Shown here piece by piece: positions 8,674 through 17,760 of a stretch of DNA of 64,000 bases. The position numbers and the translations under genes were made by a program. Each line of letters begins with the position of its first letter. Positions within the stretch are counted from its first letter, which is position 1. Under the pieces are notes generated by a model. The model did no database searches, was not told where the DNA came from, and saw only the letters and a program-made list of their open reading frames with translations. Source of the DNA: Wujia chipingensis (GTDB lineage: Bacteria > Bacillota > Clostridia > Lachnospirales > Lachnospiraceae); contig NZ_CP060632.1 of assembly GCF_014337155.1 (NCBI RefSeq), forward strand, positions 1,123,001 to 1,187,000. The letters run 5' to 3'.

Positions 8674-9450
8674 ATGAATATATTGATTGCCCTTGGCATA
8701 CCTTTTATAGGAACAACTCTTGGCGCGGCAATGGTATTTTTTATGAAAGAAAAAATCGCTCCGAAGCTTGAGAAAGCGTTGCTCGGCTTTGCGTCCGGCG
8801 TGATGATTGCTGCATCGGTCTGGTCGCTTCTGATTCCTTCGATCGATATGACAGAGGCACAGGGCGGAATCGCATGGGTACCGGCGACCATCGGATTTTT
8901 GTTTGGTGTTGCATTTTTGTTGTTGCTCGATACTTTGATCCCGCATCTGCACTTAAACAGCGATAAGCCGGAGGGCGTGCATGCGAAGATCAGCAAGACA
9001 CTGATGATGCTGTTTGCAATCACGCTGCACAATATACCGGAAGGCATGGCGGTCGGTGTCACGATTGCCGGTGCGCTTGCAGGCAATGCCGGAATTACGA
9101 TTACGGGTGCATTTGCTCTGTCACTTGGTATTGCGATTCAGAATTTCCCGGAGGGCGCGATTGTCTCTATGCCTTTAAAGGGCGAGGGAATGGGAAAGCC
9201 GAAAGCATTCTTATGTGGCATGGCATCCGGTGCAGTGGAGCCGGTGTTCGGATTTCTGACGATCCTGCTTGCAGCACAGATGACGCGGATCCTTCCGTAT
9301 TTTCTGTCTTTTGCGGCCGGTGCGATGATCTATGTTGTTGTGGAGGAACTGATTCCGGAAGCACAGGCAGGTGAGCATACGAATATCGGAACAATCGGGA
9401 CAGCGATTGGCTTTGCGTTGATGATGGTGCTCGATGTAGCACTTGGATAA
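8674..9450 (+). CDS. ZIP family divalent metal transporter
   Basis: A 258-residue membrane protein with about eight hydrophobic helices. The two metal-site helices are seen: HNIPEGMAVG in the fourth and NFPEGA in the fifth, as in bacterial ZIP proteins of the GufA/ZupT type that carry zinc or other divalent metals into the cytoplasm. In the second motif Asn takes the place often held by His, which is normal for this group. It has its own promoter and starts at ATG 8674 after AAGGAGG. Metal specificity cannot be read from sequence alone. Confidence 0.88.
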   Translation: MNILIALGIPFIGTTLGAAMVFFMKEKIAPKLEKALLGFASGVMIAASVWSLLIPSIDMTEAQGGIAWVPATIGFLFGVAFLLLLDTLIPHLHLNSDKPEGVHAKISKTLMMLFAITLHNIPEGMAVGVTIAGALAGNAGITITGAFALSLGIAIQNFPEGAIVSMPLKGEGMGKPKAFLCGMASGAVEPVFGFLTILLAAQMTRILPYFLSFAAGAMIYVVVEELIPEAQAGEHTNIGTIGTAIGFALMMVLDVALG

Positions 9451-9490
9451 ATGTTAATATAGAATTAGTTAGAATAAGGAGTGAAATAAA

Positions 9491-10111
9491 ATGAAAGTAT
9501 TGATGTTAAACGGAAGCTCCCATATCAACGGAACGACGATGGCAGCCTTGACCGAGGTCGGAAAGGCACTCGAGGAAGATGGCATCGAGTATGAGATTTT
9601 CCAGATCGGCGGTGGTCCGGTCGCAGACTGCCTTGGCTGTGGACAGTGCACAGAGAGCGGATGTATCTTCTCCGATGATGCGGTAAATGCCTTTGTGGAG
9701 AAGGCAAAAGCCGCGGATGGATACATATTCGGTACGCCGGTTTACTATGCGCATCCAAGTGGACGGATCCAGTCGTTCTTAGACCGGGTATTTTACAGCA
9801 GCGGTAAGCATTTTGCACATAAGCCGGGCGCTTCGGTGGCAGTAGCCAGACGTGGCGGCACCGCGACGACCTTTGATGTGCTGAACAAATATTTCGGTAT
9901 CACGCAGATGATTACCGTCGGTTCGACCTACTGGAATCAGGTGCATGGAAGAAATGCAGAGGATGCGGCGAAGGATCTCGAGGGTATGCAGACGATGCGG
10001 AACCTCGGACACAATATGGCGTGGGTGTTGAAATGCTTAGAAGCTGGTAAGGAGAAGGGGCTTGTACCGCCGACGGCAGACCGCTCGAACCAGACGAATT
10101 TTATACGATAG
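9491..10111 (+). CDS. NAD(P)H-dependent FMN reductase / flavodoxin-fold oxidoreductase
   Basis: A 206-residue flavodoxin-like protein. The N-terminal LNGSSHINGTT is the FMN phosphate loop and FGTPVYYAHPSG the flavin-contacting segment. A CLGCGQCTESGC stretch (about residues 48-59) has four cysteines in a spacing seen in iron-sulfur flavoproteins and related reductases. The physiological substrate is unknown. It starts at ATG 9491 after AAGGAGTG and lies 63 bases before proA on the same strand. The two might share a transcript but no metabolic link is evident. Confidence 0.8.
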   Translation: MKVLMLNGSSHINGTTMAALTEVGKALEEDGIEYEIFQIGGGPVADCLGCGQCTESGCIFSDDAVNAFVEKAKAADGYIFGTPVYYAHPSGRIQSFLDRVFYSSGKHFAHKPGASVAVARRGGTATTFDVLNKYFGITQMITVGSTYWNQVHGRNAEDAAKDLEGMQTMRNLGHNMAWVLKCLEAGKEKGLVPPTADRSNQTNFIR

Positions 10112-10174
10112 TAATAAGAAAATACAATGTGTGAGTTCTGTGATTTTTGTGGAACACACAGCAAGGAGGAGCAT

Positions 10175-11455
10175 ATGACGATAGAAGAACAGGCAGGACT
10201 TGTGAAGCTGGCAAGCCCGAAGCTGGCAGGAACAACCGGTGAGCTTCGTGACCAGGCGCTTTTGGCAGTTGCGAAAGCATTGATGGACAACAAGGATGCG
10301 ATCTTTGACGCAAACAGACAGGATATGGAACAGGCAGAAAAAGATGGGATTGCAGCGCCTGTCTTAAAGCGTCTCAAATTCGATGAAGGAAAGCTGCGCG
10401 ATGTCATAAATGGTATTCATGATCTGGTGCAGATGCCGGATCCACTGTTCCAGACGAAGCTTGCCAGAGAACTCGATGAGGGACTTACCTTGTACCGTGA
10501 GACATGTCCGATCGGTGTGATCGGTGTGATCTTCGAGGCAAGACCGGACGCACTTGTGCAGATATCCGCACTCTGTATCAAGAGTGGAAACTGTGTGATC
10601 TTAAAGGGTGGCAGTGAGGCGACAAAGAGCAATAAGATCTTATTTGATACGATCTATGCGGCGGTACGGGAAGCAGGACTTCCGGAAAACTGTATGCTGC
10701 AGCTCGAGGCAAGAAGTGAGATCAATGAGCTGCTTACCTGTCAGAGTTCTGTGGATCTGCTGATCCCACGTGGGTCCAATGCATTTGTGCAGTATATTAT
10801 GAGTCATACGAATATCCCGGTTATGGGGCATGCGGATGGCATCTGTCATATCTATGTAGATAAGGATGCGGATATCGGGAAGGCGATTCCAATTATCTTA
10901 GATGCGAAGACACAGTATGTTAGTGCCTGCAATACCGTAGAGACATTGCTCGTACACAAGGATATTGCGAAGGAGCTGGTTCCGAAGCTGGCACAGGCAC
11001 TTAAAGAAAAGCACGTCGAGCTTCGTGGAACGAAGGAGATTCAGGCGCTGGTAGATTGTGTACCTGCGACGGAGAAGGACGATGATACCGAGTATCTTGA
11101 TTATATTTTGTCGGCGAAGATTGTGGAATCGGTGGATGAGGCAATCGACCATATCAACCGGCATGGTTCCCATCACACGGACAGCATCGTGACTGAGAAC
11201 AAGGAGACGGCACTTCATTTCATGCGAATGGTTGATTCAGCAGGCGTATATCAGAACTGTTCCACACGGTTTGCCGACGGCTACCGCTATGGATTTGGCG
11301 CAGAGGTCGGCATCAGTACAAGTAAATTACATGCGAGAGGTCCAGTCGGGTTAGAGGGATTGCTCAGTTACAAATATAAGCTGTTTGGCGATGGACATAT
11401 CGTCGATGATTATGCACAGGGAAGAAAGAAGTTCCATTTTGTTGATTTGCCGTAA
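10175..11455 (+). CDS. proA: Glutamate-5-semialdehyde dehydrogenase (gamma-glutamyl phosphate reductase)
   Basis: A 426-residue enzyme of the aldehyde dehydrogenase superfamily that reduces gamma-glutamyl phosphate to glutamate-5-semialdehyde with NADPH, the second step of proline synthesis. Predicted catalytic Cys252 lies in SACNTVETLLVH. Other ProA hallmarks are the PIGVIGVIFEARPDA and KGGSEA segments. ATG 10175 follows AAGGAGGA; an in-frame ATG at 10127 would add a Cys-rich extension and would put the ribosome site inside the gene. The usual partner proB is not in the window. Confidence 0.96.
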   Translation: MTIEEQAGLVKLASPKLAGTTGELRDQALLAVAKALMDNKDAIFDANRQDMEQAEKDGIAAPVLKRLKFDEGKLRDVINGIHDLVQMPDPLFQTKLARELDEGLTLYRETCPIGVIGVIFEARPDALVQISALCIKSGNCVILKGGSEATKSNKILFDTIYAAVREAGLPENCMLQLEARSEINELLTCQSSVDLLIPRGSNAFVQYIMSHTNIPVMGHADGICHIYVDKDADIGKAIPIILDAKTQYVSACNTVETLLVHKDIAKELVPKLAQALKEKHVELRGTKEIQALVDCVPATEKDDDTEYLDYILSAKIVESVDEAIDHINRHGSHHTDSIVTENKETALHFMRMVDSAGVYQNCSTRFADGYRYGFGAEVGISTSKLHARGPVGLEGLLSYKYKLFGDGHIVDDYAQGRKKFHFVDLP

Positions 11456-11476
11456 GAGGTAAGAAGGAGGATGCCT

Positions 11477-12961
11477 ATGGAGAAAACGATCGCATCAATC
11501 ACGAAACCGAAGGACGAGGAACTCAAGGAGAGACTGTCCGCAGCGAGAGAGAAGCTTGCCACCTTGCAGATCAAGGTCAAAGAAGCGAAGCTTCCGGTAC
11601 TGGTTTTGTTCGAGGGATTTGGGGCTGCCGGAAAGGGCAGTGTGTTAAGCAAGATCATTAAGAACATGGATCCGCGTTTTTTCCATGTTGAGACAATGGA
11701 TCAGCCGGAGCCGACCGAGCTTCGGAAACCATTTTTATACCGATATTTCAAGCGGATTCCGGAGAATGGACAGTTCACGTTCATGGATGGCGGCTGGATG
11801 GAAGAAATCGTGAGAGACCGTGTGCATGAGCAGTTGGACGAGGAAGCGTTTGGAAAGAAGATCTGCAGTATCAAGCGGTTTGAACGGACACTTTCGGATA
11901 ACGGCTGCACGATCCTGAAATTCTTCTTTTATATTGATGAGAATGAGCAGAAGAAGCGGATGGAGGAGCTGCTTGCTGATGAGAACACGGCATGGCGTGT
12001 CTCCGAGGAGGACTTGTGGCAGAACAAAAAGCATAAGAAATGTTCAGAGGTTTATCAGACTTACATGGAGCAGACAAATCAGTCGTATGCACCGTGGTAT
12101 GCCATTGATGCAAAGAGTAAGAAATGGGCAGAGCTGCAGATCTTAGAGCGTATCAATCAGAATATTGAGACTGCGCTTGCAAACAGTGGACGTGCAGTAC
12201 CGATCCTGCCGAATCTGTTCCCGCTTTCTCCAATCCCGAAGCTTGCGGATGTGGATTTGAACAAGGAACTTACCGAGGAAGAATATCAGGAGAAGCTCGA
12301 AAAGCTGCAAAAAAGGTTGTCGGAACTGCACAATGTGTTATATCGTGAGAAGATTCCGGTTATCATCGCTTATGAGGGCTGGGATGCCGCCGGAAAGGGT
12401 GGTAATATCAAGCGGATTGCTGCGGCTCTCGATGCACGCGGTTATGAGGTTCACCCGATTGCAAGCCCGGAGCCACACGAGAAAAACCGGCATTTCCTGT
12501 GGCGCTTCTGGACCAGACTGCCGAAGAGCGGACACATTGCAATCTTCGACCGTACCTGGTATGGACGTGTGATGGTAGAGCGTCTGGAAGGCTTCTGTTC
12601 GGAAAACGACTGGCAGCGGGCGTACAACGAGATCAATGAGTTCGAGAAAGAACTTGATGATTGGGGTGCCGTCATCGTGAAATTCTGGGTGCAGATCGAC
12701 AAGGATACCCAGTTAGAGCGGTTCACACTTCGTCAGAATACCCCGGAGAAACGCTGGAAGATCACTGATGAGGACTGGCGAAACCGGGGAAAATGGGATC
12801 TCTATGAGGATGCGGTTAATGAGATGCTGCAAAAGACAAATACGACGTATGCGCCCTGGCATATACTGGAATCCAACGATAAAAAATATGCGCGCATAAA
12901 AGCGTTGGAGATTGTGATTCAGGCGATGGAAGAGCAGATCAAGAAAAAGAAAAATTCATAA
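11477..12961 (+). CDS. Two-domain polyphosphate kinase 2 family phosphotransferase
   Basis: A 494-residue protein made of two PPK2 domains in tandem, as in class II polyphosphate:AMP phosphotransferases. Domain 1 (about 35-250) has a Walker A GFGAAGKGS at 47-55. Domain 2 (about 285-490) has GWDAAGKGG at 301-309 and FDRTWYGR at 357-364. In domain 1 the latter motif is degenerate (FMDGGW at 102-107), so domain 2 is probably the active half. The expected reaction moves phosphate between polyphosphate and a nucleotide, for example AMP to ADP. ATG 11477 is preferred over ATG 11471, which touches the AAGGAGG at 11464-11470. Confidence 0.88.
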   Translation: MEKTIASITKPKDEELKERLSAAREKLATLQIKVKEAKLPVLVLFEGFGAAGKGSVLSKIIKNMDPRFFHVETMDQPEPTELRKPFLYRYFKRIPENGQFTFMDGGWMEEIVRDRVHEQLDEEAFGKKICSIKRFERTLSDNGCTILKFFFYIDENEQKKRMEELLADENTAWRVSEEDLWQNKKHKKCSEVYQTYMEQTNQSYAPWYAIDAKSKKWAELQILERINQNIETALANSGRAVPILPNLFPLSPIPKLADVDLNKELTEEEYQEKLEKLQKRLSELHNVLYREKIPVIIAYEGWDAAGKGGNIKRIAAALDARGYEVHPIASPEPHEKNRHFLWRFWTRLPKSGHIAIFDRTWYGRVMVERLEGFCSENDWQRAYNEINEFEKELDDWGAVIVKFWVQIDKDTQLERFTLRQNTPEKRWKITDEDWRNRGKWDLYEDAVNEMLQKTNTTYAPWHILESNDKKYARIKALEIVIQAMEEQIKKKKNS

Positions 12962-12979
12962 AATATTAAAATCAAAAAT

Positions 12980-13009
12980 GCAGGGCGTTTCGGATACAAA
13001 CGCTTCTGC
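12980..13009 (+). other. Hairpin in the uppP leader
   Basis: GCAG and GCGTTT pair with AAACGC and CTGC around a 7-base loop, with an internal mismatch. It ends just before the GGAGGA ribosome site of uppP. There is no U-run, so it may be a leader structure rather than a terminator. Confidence 0.35.
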
Positions 13010-13020
13010 CGGAGGAAACC

Positions 13021-13854
13021 ATGTTAAGTATAGTTGAAATTTTAAAGGTTGTTTTTTTAGGAATTGTAGAAGGAGTCACAGAATGGCTTCCGATCAGCAG
13101 TACCGGACATATGCTTCTGGTGGATGAGTTCATCCAGATTCAGGCATCCAAAGAGTTCAAGGAGATGTTTTTTGTTGTCATTCAGCTTGGCGCAATTTTG
13201 GCAGTTATCCTGTTGTTCTGGAAAAAAATGTGGCCATTTCAGATGAAAGATAAGTCAAAACCGGTCTGTGTGAAGGAGACATTTTCCCTGTGGTTTAAGG
13301 TTGTTGTTGCCTGCATCCCGGGTGCTATCGTGACACTGCTGTTTGATGATTATATCACAGCACATTTCGAGACGCCGTATGTGATCGCAGGTGCCCTGAT
13401 CTTTTATGGTATCGTTTTTATCATCGTGGAACGCTGGAACAAGACGCGGACACCGAAGGTGGAGAAGCTGGAAGATATCACATATAAGACTGCGTTTTTG
13501 ATAGGTCTTTTCCAGGTGTTATCCATTGTACCGGGTACATCCCGCTCCGGTTCGACGATCATAGGAGCACTCCTGATCGGTGTATCCCGTGTAGCAGCTG
13601 CTGAATTTACATTCTTCTTAGCGGTTCCGGTTATGTTTGGATATTCGCTTTTGAAGGTAATTAAGATGAGTGTGGCAATCACAAGCTCGGAGCTTGTGAT
13701 CCTGATTGTCGGCTGTGCCGTTGCGTTTGCTGTTTCACTTGTAGTGATCAAGTTCCTAATGAGCTATATCAAAAAGCATGATTTCCAGGTGTTCGGTGTG
13801 TATCGTATCATCCTCGGCATCGCCGTGATCGCATATTTTGCACTGGCTGCATAA
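13021..13854 (+). CDS. uppP: Undecaprenyl-diphosphatase
   Basis: A 277-residue integral membrane enzyme (BacA family) that dephosphorylates undecaprenyl diphosphate to recycle the lipid carrier for peptidoglycan and other wall polymers, and can confer bacitracin resistance. Diagnostic motifs are EGVTEWLPISSTGH near the N-terminus (Glu17, Glu21, Ser27, His30) and PGTSRSG at 171-177 with Arg175. About seven to eight hydrophobic helices are visible. Start ATG follows GGAGGA. It lies between PPK2 and a GH3 gene on the same strand. Confidence 0.96.
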   Translation: MLSIVEILKVVFLGIVEGVTEWLPISSTGHMLLVDEFIQIQASKEFKEMFFVVIQLGAILAVILLFWKKMWPFQMKDKSKPVCVKETFSLWFKVVVACIPGAIVTLLFDDYITAHFETPYVIAGALIFYGIVFIIVERWNKTRTPKVEKLEDITYKTAFLIGLFQVLSIVPGTSRSGSTIIGALLIGVSRVAAAEFTFFLAVPVMFGYSLLKVIKMSVAITSSELVILIVGCAVAFAVSLVVIKFLMSYIKKHDFQVFGVYRIILGIAVIAYFALAA

Positions 13855-13881
13855 AGCTATCTATATACTGGAGGAAAAGAA

Positions 13882-16248
13882 ATGGAAATACAGGAAATTA
13901 TAAAGAATATGACGCTCGAGGAGAAGTCGCATCTGGTAAATGGTGCGACCTTCTTCGGAAGCTATGGAATCGACCGTCTCGGTGTGCCGCGTATGCAGCT
14001 TCTGGACGGTGCAACCGGTATGAATCTGGAGCAGGTATTCGGCGATATGACCGAGTATGAGGACTGGTCGAATGCCGAGGAGCGTAAGCAGATCGACGCA
14101 GATACGAGCAAGCCGGTCAATATGATTGGAAGCACGCGGCTTGTACATGTGATTGAGCATTATTTTGAGCCGGAGAAGCTTTCGGAAGATGAGAAGGTGT
14201 TATACGGCTGGGTGAAGAAGCATATGGACGTGCGCCTGCAGGGTAAGGATTATGCGCCGGGCTGTTATCCACCGGGCATTTTGCTTGGCTGTACGTGGAA
14301 TCCGGAGGTAATCCGCAAGGTTGGTGAGGCACTTGGATTAGAGTGTTGTGTCTATGGCGTGCATTTCCTGCTCGGACCAAATGTCAACATTCTGCGTGAT
14401 CCGAGAAATGGACGTCTCTTCGAGGGATATTCTGAGGATCCGTGTGTCGTATCGAAGCTTGCACCGGAAATCGTCAAGGGCATCCAGAGCTATGGTGTCT
14501 CTGCAACCGTGAAGCATTATGCGGCGAACAGCCAGGAGACAAACCGGGTAGGAATCGATGAGACGATTTCGAAGCGTGCATTGGAGGAAATTTATTTTCC
14601 GGGCTTCCGTGCGTGCGTAAAAGAGGGTGGCACGAAGTCTATCATGAATGCGTACAACCGGATCAACGGTGTGCGCTGTACAGAGAGTGCATGGTTATTA
14701 GAGGAGAAGCTGCGCAAGGATTTCGGCTTTGACGGTATGGTAATGTCGGACTGGGGCGCTGTCTTAGATCCTGCAAAGGCACTTGCTGGCGGAACGGATC
14801 TCGCGATGCCGGGACCGGGCGAACCACAGGCAATCTATGATGCAGTGAAAGCAGCTACACTGTCAGAGGAGAAGGTCGATCAGGCATGCGAACGTGTACT
14901 TACTGCAATCAAGTGGATTACAGAAAACTATAAGAAGGAAGAAGTTGACAAGCTTCCGGTAGATGAAATCATAAAGCAGACGGACGAGGCAGCCTACGAG
15001 GCAGCCTGCGAGGGAATTGTACTGCTTAAGAATGATGCAGCCTGCCCGCTTGCAAAGCATACGAAGATCGCACTGCTTGGCAGCGGACATGCACAGATGT
15101 TAGAGTGTGGCTCCGGTTCTGCCGGGATTGATACAAGCCGTCACGGGGACGTAGCGGCAGAGTTTGCACGGTATTTCGATGTAGTTGACGAAGCGCAGGC
15201 AGAGTATGTGGTTATGATCGGCATCGTACCGGGCATGGAAGGAAATGACCGGAAGACACTTGCGCTTGCCGATGAGGATCTGGCAGTGTTAAAGCGGTTA
15301 GCACAGGCTGGCAAGAACGTGATCTTAGTTCTGAACACATGTGGACCGATCGATATGCGTGAGATTGATACAGACAATGTAAAGGCAGTCTTTGCAACGT
15401 TCCTTCCGGGTATGGCAGGTGCAAAGGCACTTTCCGATATGATCGCAGGTGAGGTAAATCCATCTGGTAAACTGACGATTACATTCCCAGAGCGGATCGA
15501 GGATATGCCAACATACATGAATTTCCCAGGAGATGGGTATCATGTATCGTATGGCGAAGGTATCTACGTCGGTTACCGGTATTATGATAAGAAGAAGCTC
15601 CGTCCAAGGTATCCATTTGGCTATGGCATGTCGTATACAACATTTGACTGCAAGCTGGTGGATGCGGCAGTCGATGGGGATACGATCAAGGTTCATACAA
15701 CCGTGGAGAATACCGGTAAGGTCGCAGGTAGCGAAGTCATACAGATCTATATTCATGATCCGTACAGCACACTTGCAAAGCCGGAGAAGGAGCTGAAAGC
15801 CTTCGAGAAGGTGAAGCTTGCACCGGGCGAGAAGAAGGATGTAACTTTCGCCATTGCAATCCGGGATCTTGCATCGTATGATATGGATCTTGAACAGTTT
15901 GCAGTGGAGGAAGGCTATTATGATATTCTGGCTGCAACCTCTTCGGCAGCGGAGGATGTATTTGGCGAGACACGCATCTATCTCGATGTGAAATCTCCAT
16001 ATAGTTATAGTGTGGATACACAGCTCAAGGTCATCTGCGAGAATGAGGCACTGCTTACAGCGGCAAATCAGGCGTGGGCAGCCGAGGGCTGGGATATCGG
16101 CGTGATCCGGAACAATTATCAGTACTCCCCACAGAAGTCTTTGCGCGAGATATTAGTCGATCTCGACGCACACCTTCGGACGGAGGAGAAGGTGGCACAT
16201 TTCATTGCCGCATTTGAAGAGAAAGTAAGAGCTATAAAGAAAAAATAA
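13882..16248 (+). CDS. Glycoside hydrolase family 3 protein (beta-glucosidase-like)
   Basis: A 788-residue GH3 enzyme. The TIM-barrel domain comes first (about 1-330), with the predicted nucleophile Asp290 in MVMSDWGAV and the sugar-contacting KHYAANSQE. Next is the alpha/beta sandwich domain (about 370-590, with NPSGKLTITFPE) and a fibronectin III-like C-terminal domain (VENTGKVAGSEVIQIYI). An extra segment of about 70 residues follows, of no recognised type. No signal peptide is seen, so it probably acts on imported oligosaccharides in the cytoplasm. Beta-glucosidase is the commonest activity in this group, but xylosidase or other specificities are possible. Confidence 0.9.
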   Translation: MEIQEIIKNMTLEEKSHLVNGATFFGSYGIDRLGVPRMQLLDGATGMNLEQVFGDMTEYEDWSNAEERKQIDADTSKPVNMIGSTRLVHVIEHYFEPEKLSEDEKVLYGWVKKHMDVRLQGKDYAPGCYPPGILLGCTWNPEVIRKVGEALGLECCVYGVHFLLGPNVNILRDPRNGRLFEGYSEDPCVVSKLAPEIVKGIQSYGVSATVKHYAANSQETNRVGIDETISKRALEEIYFPGFRACVKEGGTKSIMNAYNRINGVRCTESAWLLEEKLRKDFGFDGMVMSDWGAVLDPAKALAGGTDLAMPGPGEPQAIYDAVKAATLSEEKVDQACERVLTAIKWITENYKKEEVDKLPVDEIIKQTDEAAYEAACEGIVLLKNDAACPLAKHTKIALLGSGHAQMLECGSGSAGIDTSRHGDVAAEFARYFDVVDEAQAEYVVMIGIVPGMEGNDRKTLALADEDLAVLKRLAQAGKNVILVLNTCGPIDMREIDTDNVKAVFATFLPGMAGAKALSDMIAGEVNPSGKLTITFPERIEDMPTYMNFPGDGYHVSYGEGIYVGYRYYDKKKLRPRYPFGYGMSYTTFDCKLVDAAVDGDTIKVHTTVENTGKVAGSEVIQIYIHDPYSTLAKPEKELKAFEKVKLAPGEKKDVTFAIAIRDLASYDMDLEQFAVEEGYYDILAATSSAAEDVFGETRIYLDVKSPYSYSVDTQLKVICENEALLTAANQAWAAEGWDIGVIRNNYQYSPQKSLREILVDLDAHLRTEEKVAHFIAAFEEKVRAIKKK

Positions 16249-16284
16249 TATGCATGTAATTGCGAAAAAAAGGAGGCAGCCACT

Positions 16285-17742
16285 ATGGCAGTGCTTGCAC
16301 AGTTAGAACCGAAAGCAGTCTTTCATTATTTTGAGGAGATCTGTGGGATTCCGCACGAATCTTCGGACACACAGGCAATCAGCGATTATTTGGTTGCATT
16401 TGCAAAGGAACGGAATCTCTATGTGAGACAGGATACACTTGGAAATGTCATCATCAAGAAACCGGCGACGAGCGGTTACGAAGATGCGCCGGTCGTGATG
16501 TTACAGGGACATATGGATATGGTCTGTGAGAAGACGGACGACAAGGAGATTGATTTCCATACGCAGGGATTGGATCTGGTGCTTGATGGGAATGTGATAC
16601 GTGCAGACCGGACAACCCTTGGCGGCGACGATGGAATCGCGGTTGCATTTGCACTTGCCATTCTGGATGCTGCAGATATACCACATCCGGCGCTGGAAGT
16701 TGTGATTACGGTCGACGAAGAAATCGGCATGCTTGGTGCGGCAGGGATTACAACCGATGATCTGCAGGCATCGTATATGCTGAATCTTGATTCGGAGGAT
16801 GAGGGACAGCTTCTGGTCGGCTGTGCCGGAGGTATGACGGCGGTCTGCCATATGCCGATTGTGTGGGAAGCATGTAATCTGATGCATCCGGTCTGTATGC
16901 AGCTTAGTGTTGATGGACTGCTCGGTGGACATTCTGGCATGGAGATCATCAAGCAGCGCGCGAATGCGAACAAGACGCTAGGCAGAACGTTAAAGGCGAT
17001 ACAGACAGCGGCAGACATCCGGCTCGTGTTGATCGACGGTGGCAAGAAGGATAATGCAATTCCACGTGCGGCACAGGCAGTGTTTGTCGTGGAAGCAGAA
17101 GCAAAGGATACTGTGAAGCAGGCGGTGCAGACGCTGCAGGCGACGATCAGCCATGAATACCAGGTAAGTGATCCGGATGTGACATTGAAGATAAAAGAAT
17201 GTACAGAAGCGGTGGCACAGGTGATGAACCGTGCGAGCGGCGATGCAATTATCGATGCACTCGTACTGCTTCCAAATGGCGTGCAGAAAATGAGTGATGC
17301 GATGCCGGGACTCGTGCAGACGTCGCTCAATCTTGGAATTCTTACCATGAAGGAAGAGGAAGTACAGATGGGATTTTCGGTGCGGAGCAGTGTAGGTAGT
17401 GAGAAGAATCTGCTTGCTTTACAGATCCGGACATTGTGTGAACATCTGGGTGGACAGTACACGGAGAGCGGGACATATCCGGCATGGGAGTATAAGCAGG
17501 AATCAAAGCTGCGCGATGTGATGGTCGCTGTCTACGAGGAGTTATATGGCGGGAAGCCGAAGCTGGATGTGATCCATGCGGGCGTGGAATGTGGACTTTT
17601 CATGGATAAGATGAAGGATCTGGACTGCGTGTCGTATGGCCCGCAGATGTATGACATCCACACACCGAACGAGCGATTGCATGTTGACAGCGTGCAGAGA
17701 ACGTGGGAATATACACTGGAGATCTTAAAGAGACTGAAATAG
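16285..17742 (+). CDS. pepD: Aminoacyl-histidine dipeptidase (PepD, M20 family)
   Basis: A 485-residue M20 metallopeptidase that cleaves Xaa-His dipeptides such as carnosine-type substrates and other small peptides. Seen are the metal-binding motif LQGHMDMVCE, the GGDDGIAVA stretch, DEEIGMLGA with the catalytic Glu, LNLDSEDEG, and the GGHSG motif at the start of the lid domain. Length fits the family (about 480). ATG follows AAGGAGG. It is 18 bases before hisC on the same strand, so the two are probably co-transcribed. Confidence 0.93.
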   Translation: MAVLAQLEPKAVFHYFEEICGIPHESSDTQAISDYLVAFAKERNLYVRQDTLGNVIIKKPATSGYEDAPVVMLQGHMDMVCEKTDDKEIDFHTQGLDLVLDGNVIRADRTTLGGDDGIAVAFALAILDAADIPHPALEVVITVDEEIGMLGAAGITTDDLQASYMLNLDSEDEGQLLVGCAGGMTAVCHMPIVWEACNLMHPVCMQLSVDGLLGGHSGMEIIKQRANANKTLGRTLKAIQTAADIRLVLIDGGKKDNAIPRAAQAVFVVEAEAKDTVKQAVQTLQATISHEYQVSDPDVTLKIKECTEAVAQVMNRASGDAIIDALVLLPNGVQKMSDAMPGLVQTSLNLGILTMKEEEVQMGFSVRSSVGSEKNLLALQIRTLCEHLGGQYTESGTYPAWEYKQESKLRDVMVAVYEELYGGKPKLDVIHAGVECGLFMDKMKDLDCVSYGPQMYDIHTPNERLHVDSVQRTWEYTLEILKRLK

Positions 17743-17760
17743 TTTGGAGGAACGAGACTT

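Noticed and set aside
10127..10174. Cys-rich N-terminal extension of ProA
   Set aside because: An AAGGAGGA ribosome site lies inside it at the right distance from ATG 10175 and ProA proteins begin there.
16476..17462. Long open frame antisense to pepD (about 328 codons)
   Set aside because: It is a mirror of the strongly coding pepD frame, is Ser/Cys/Thr-rich without domains and has no ribosome site.
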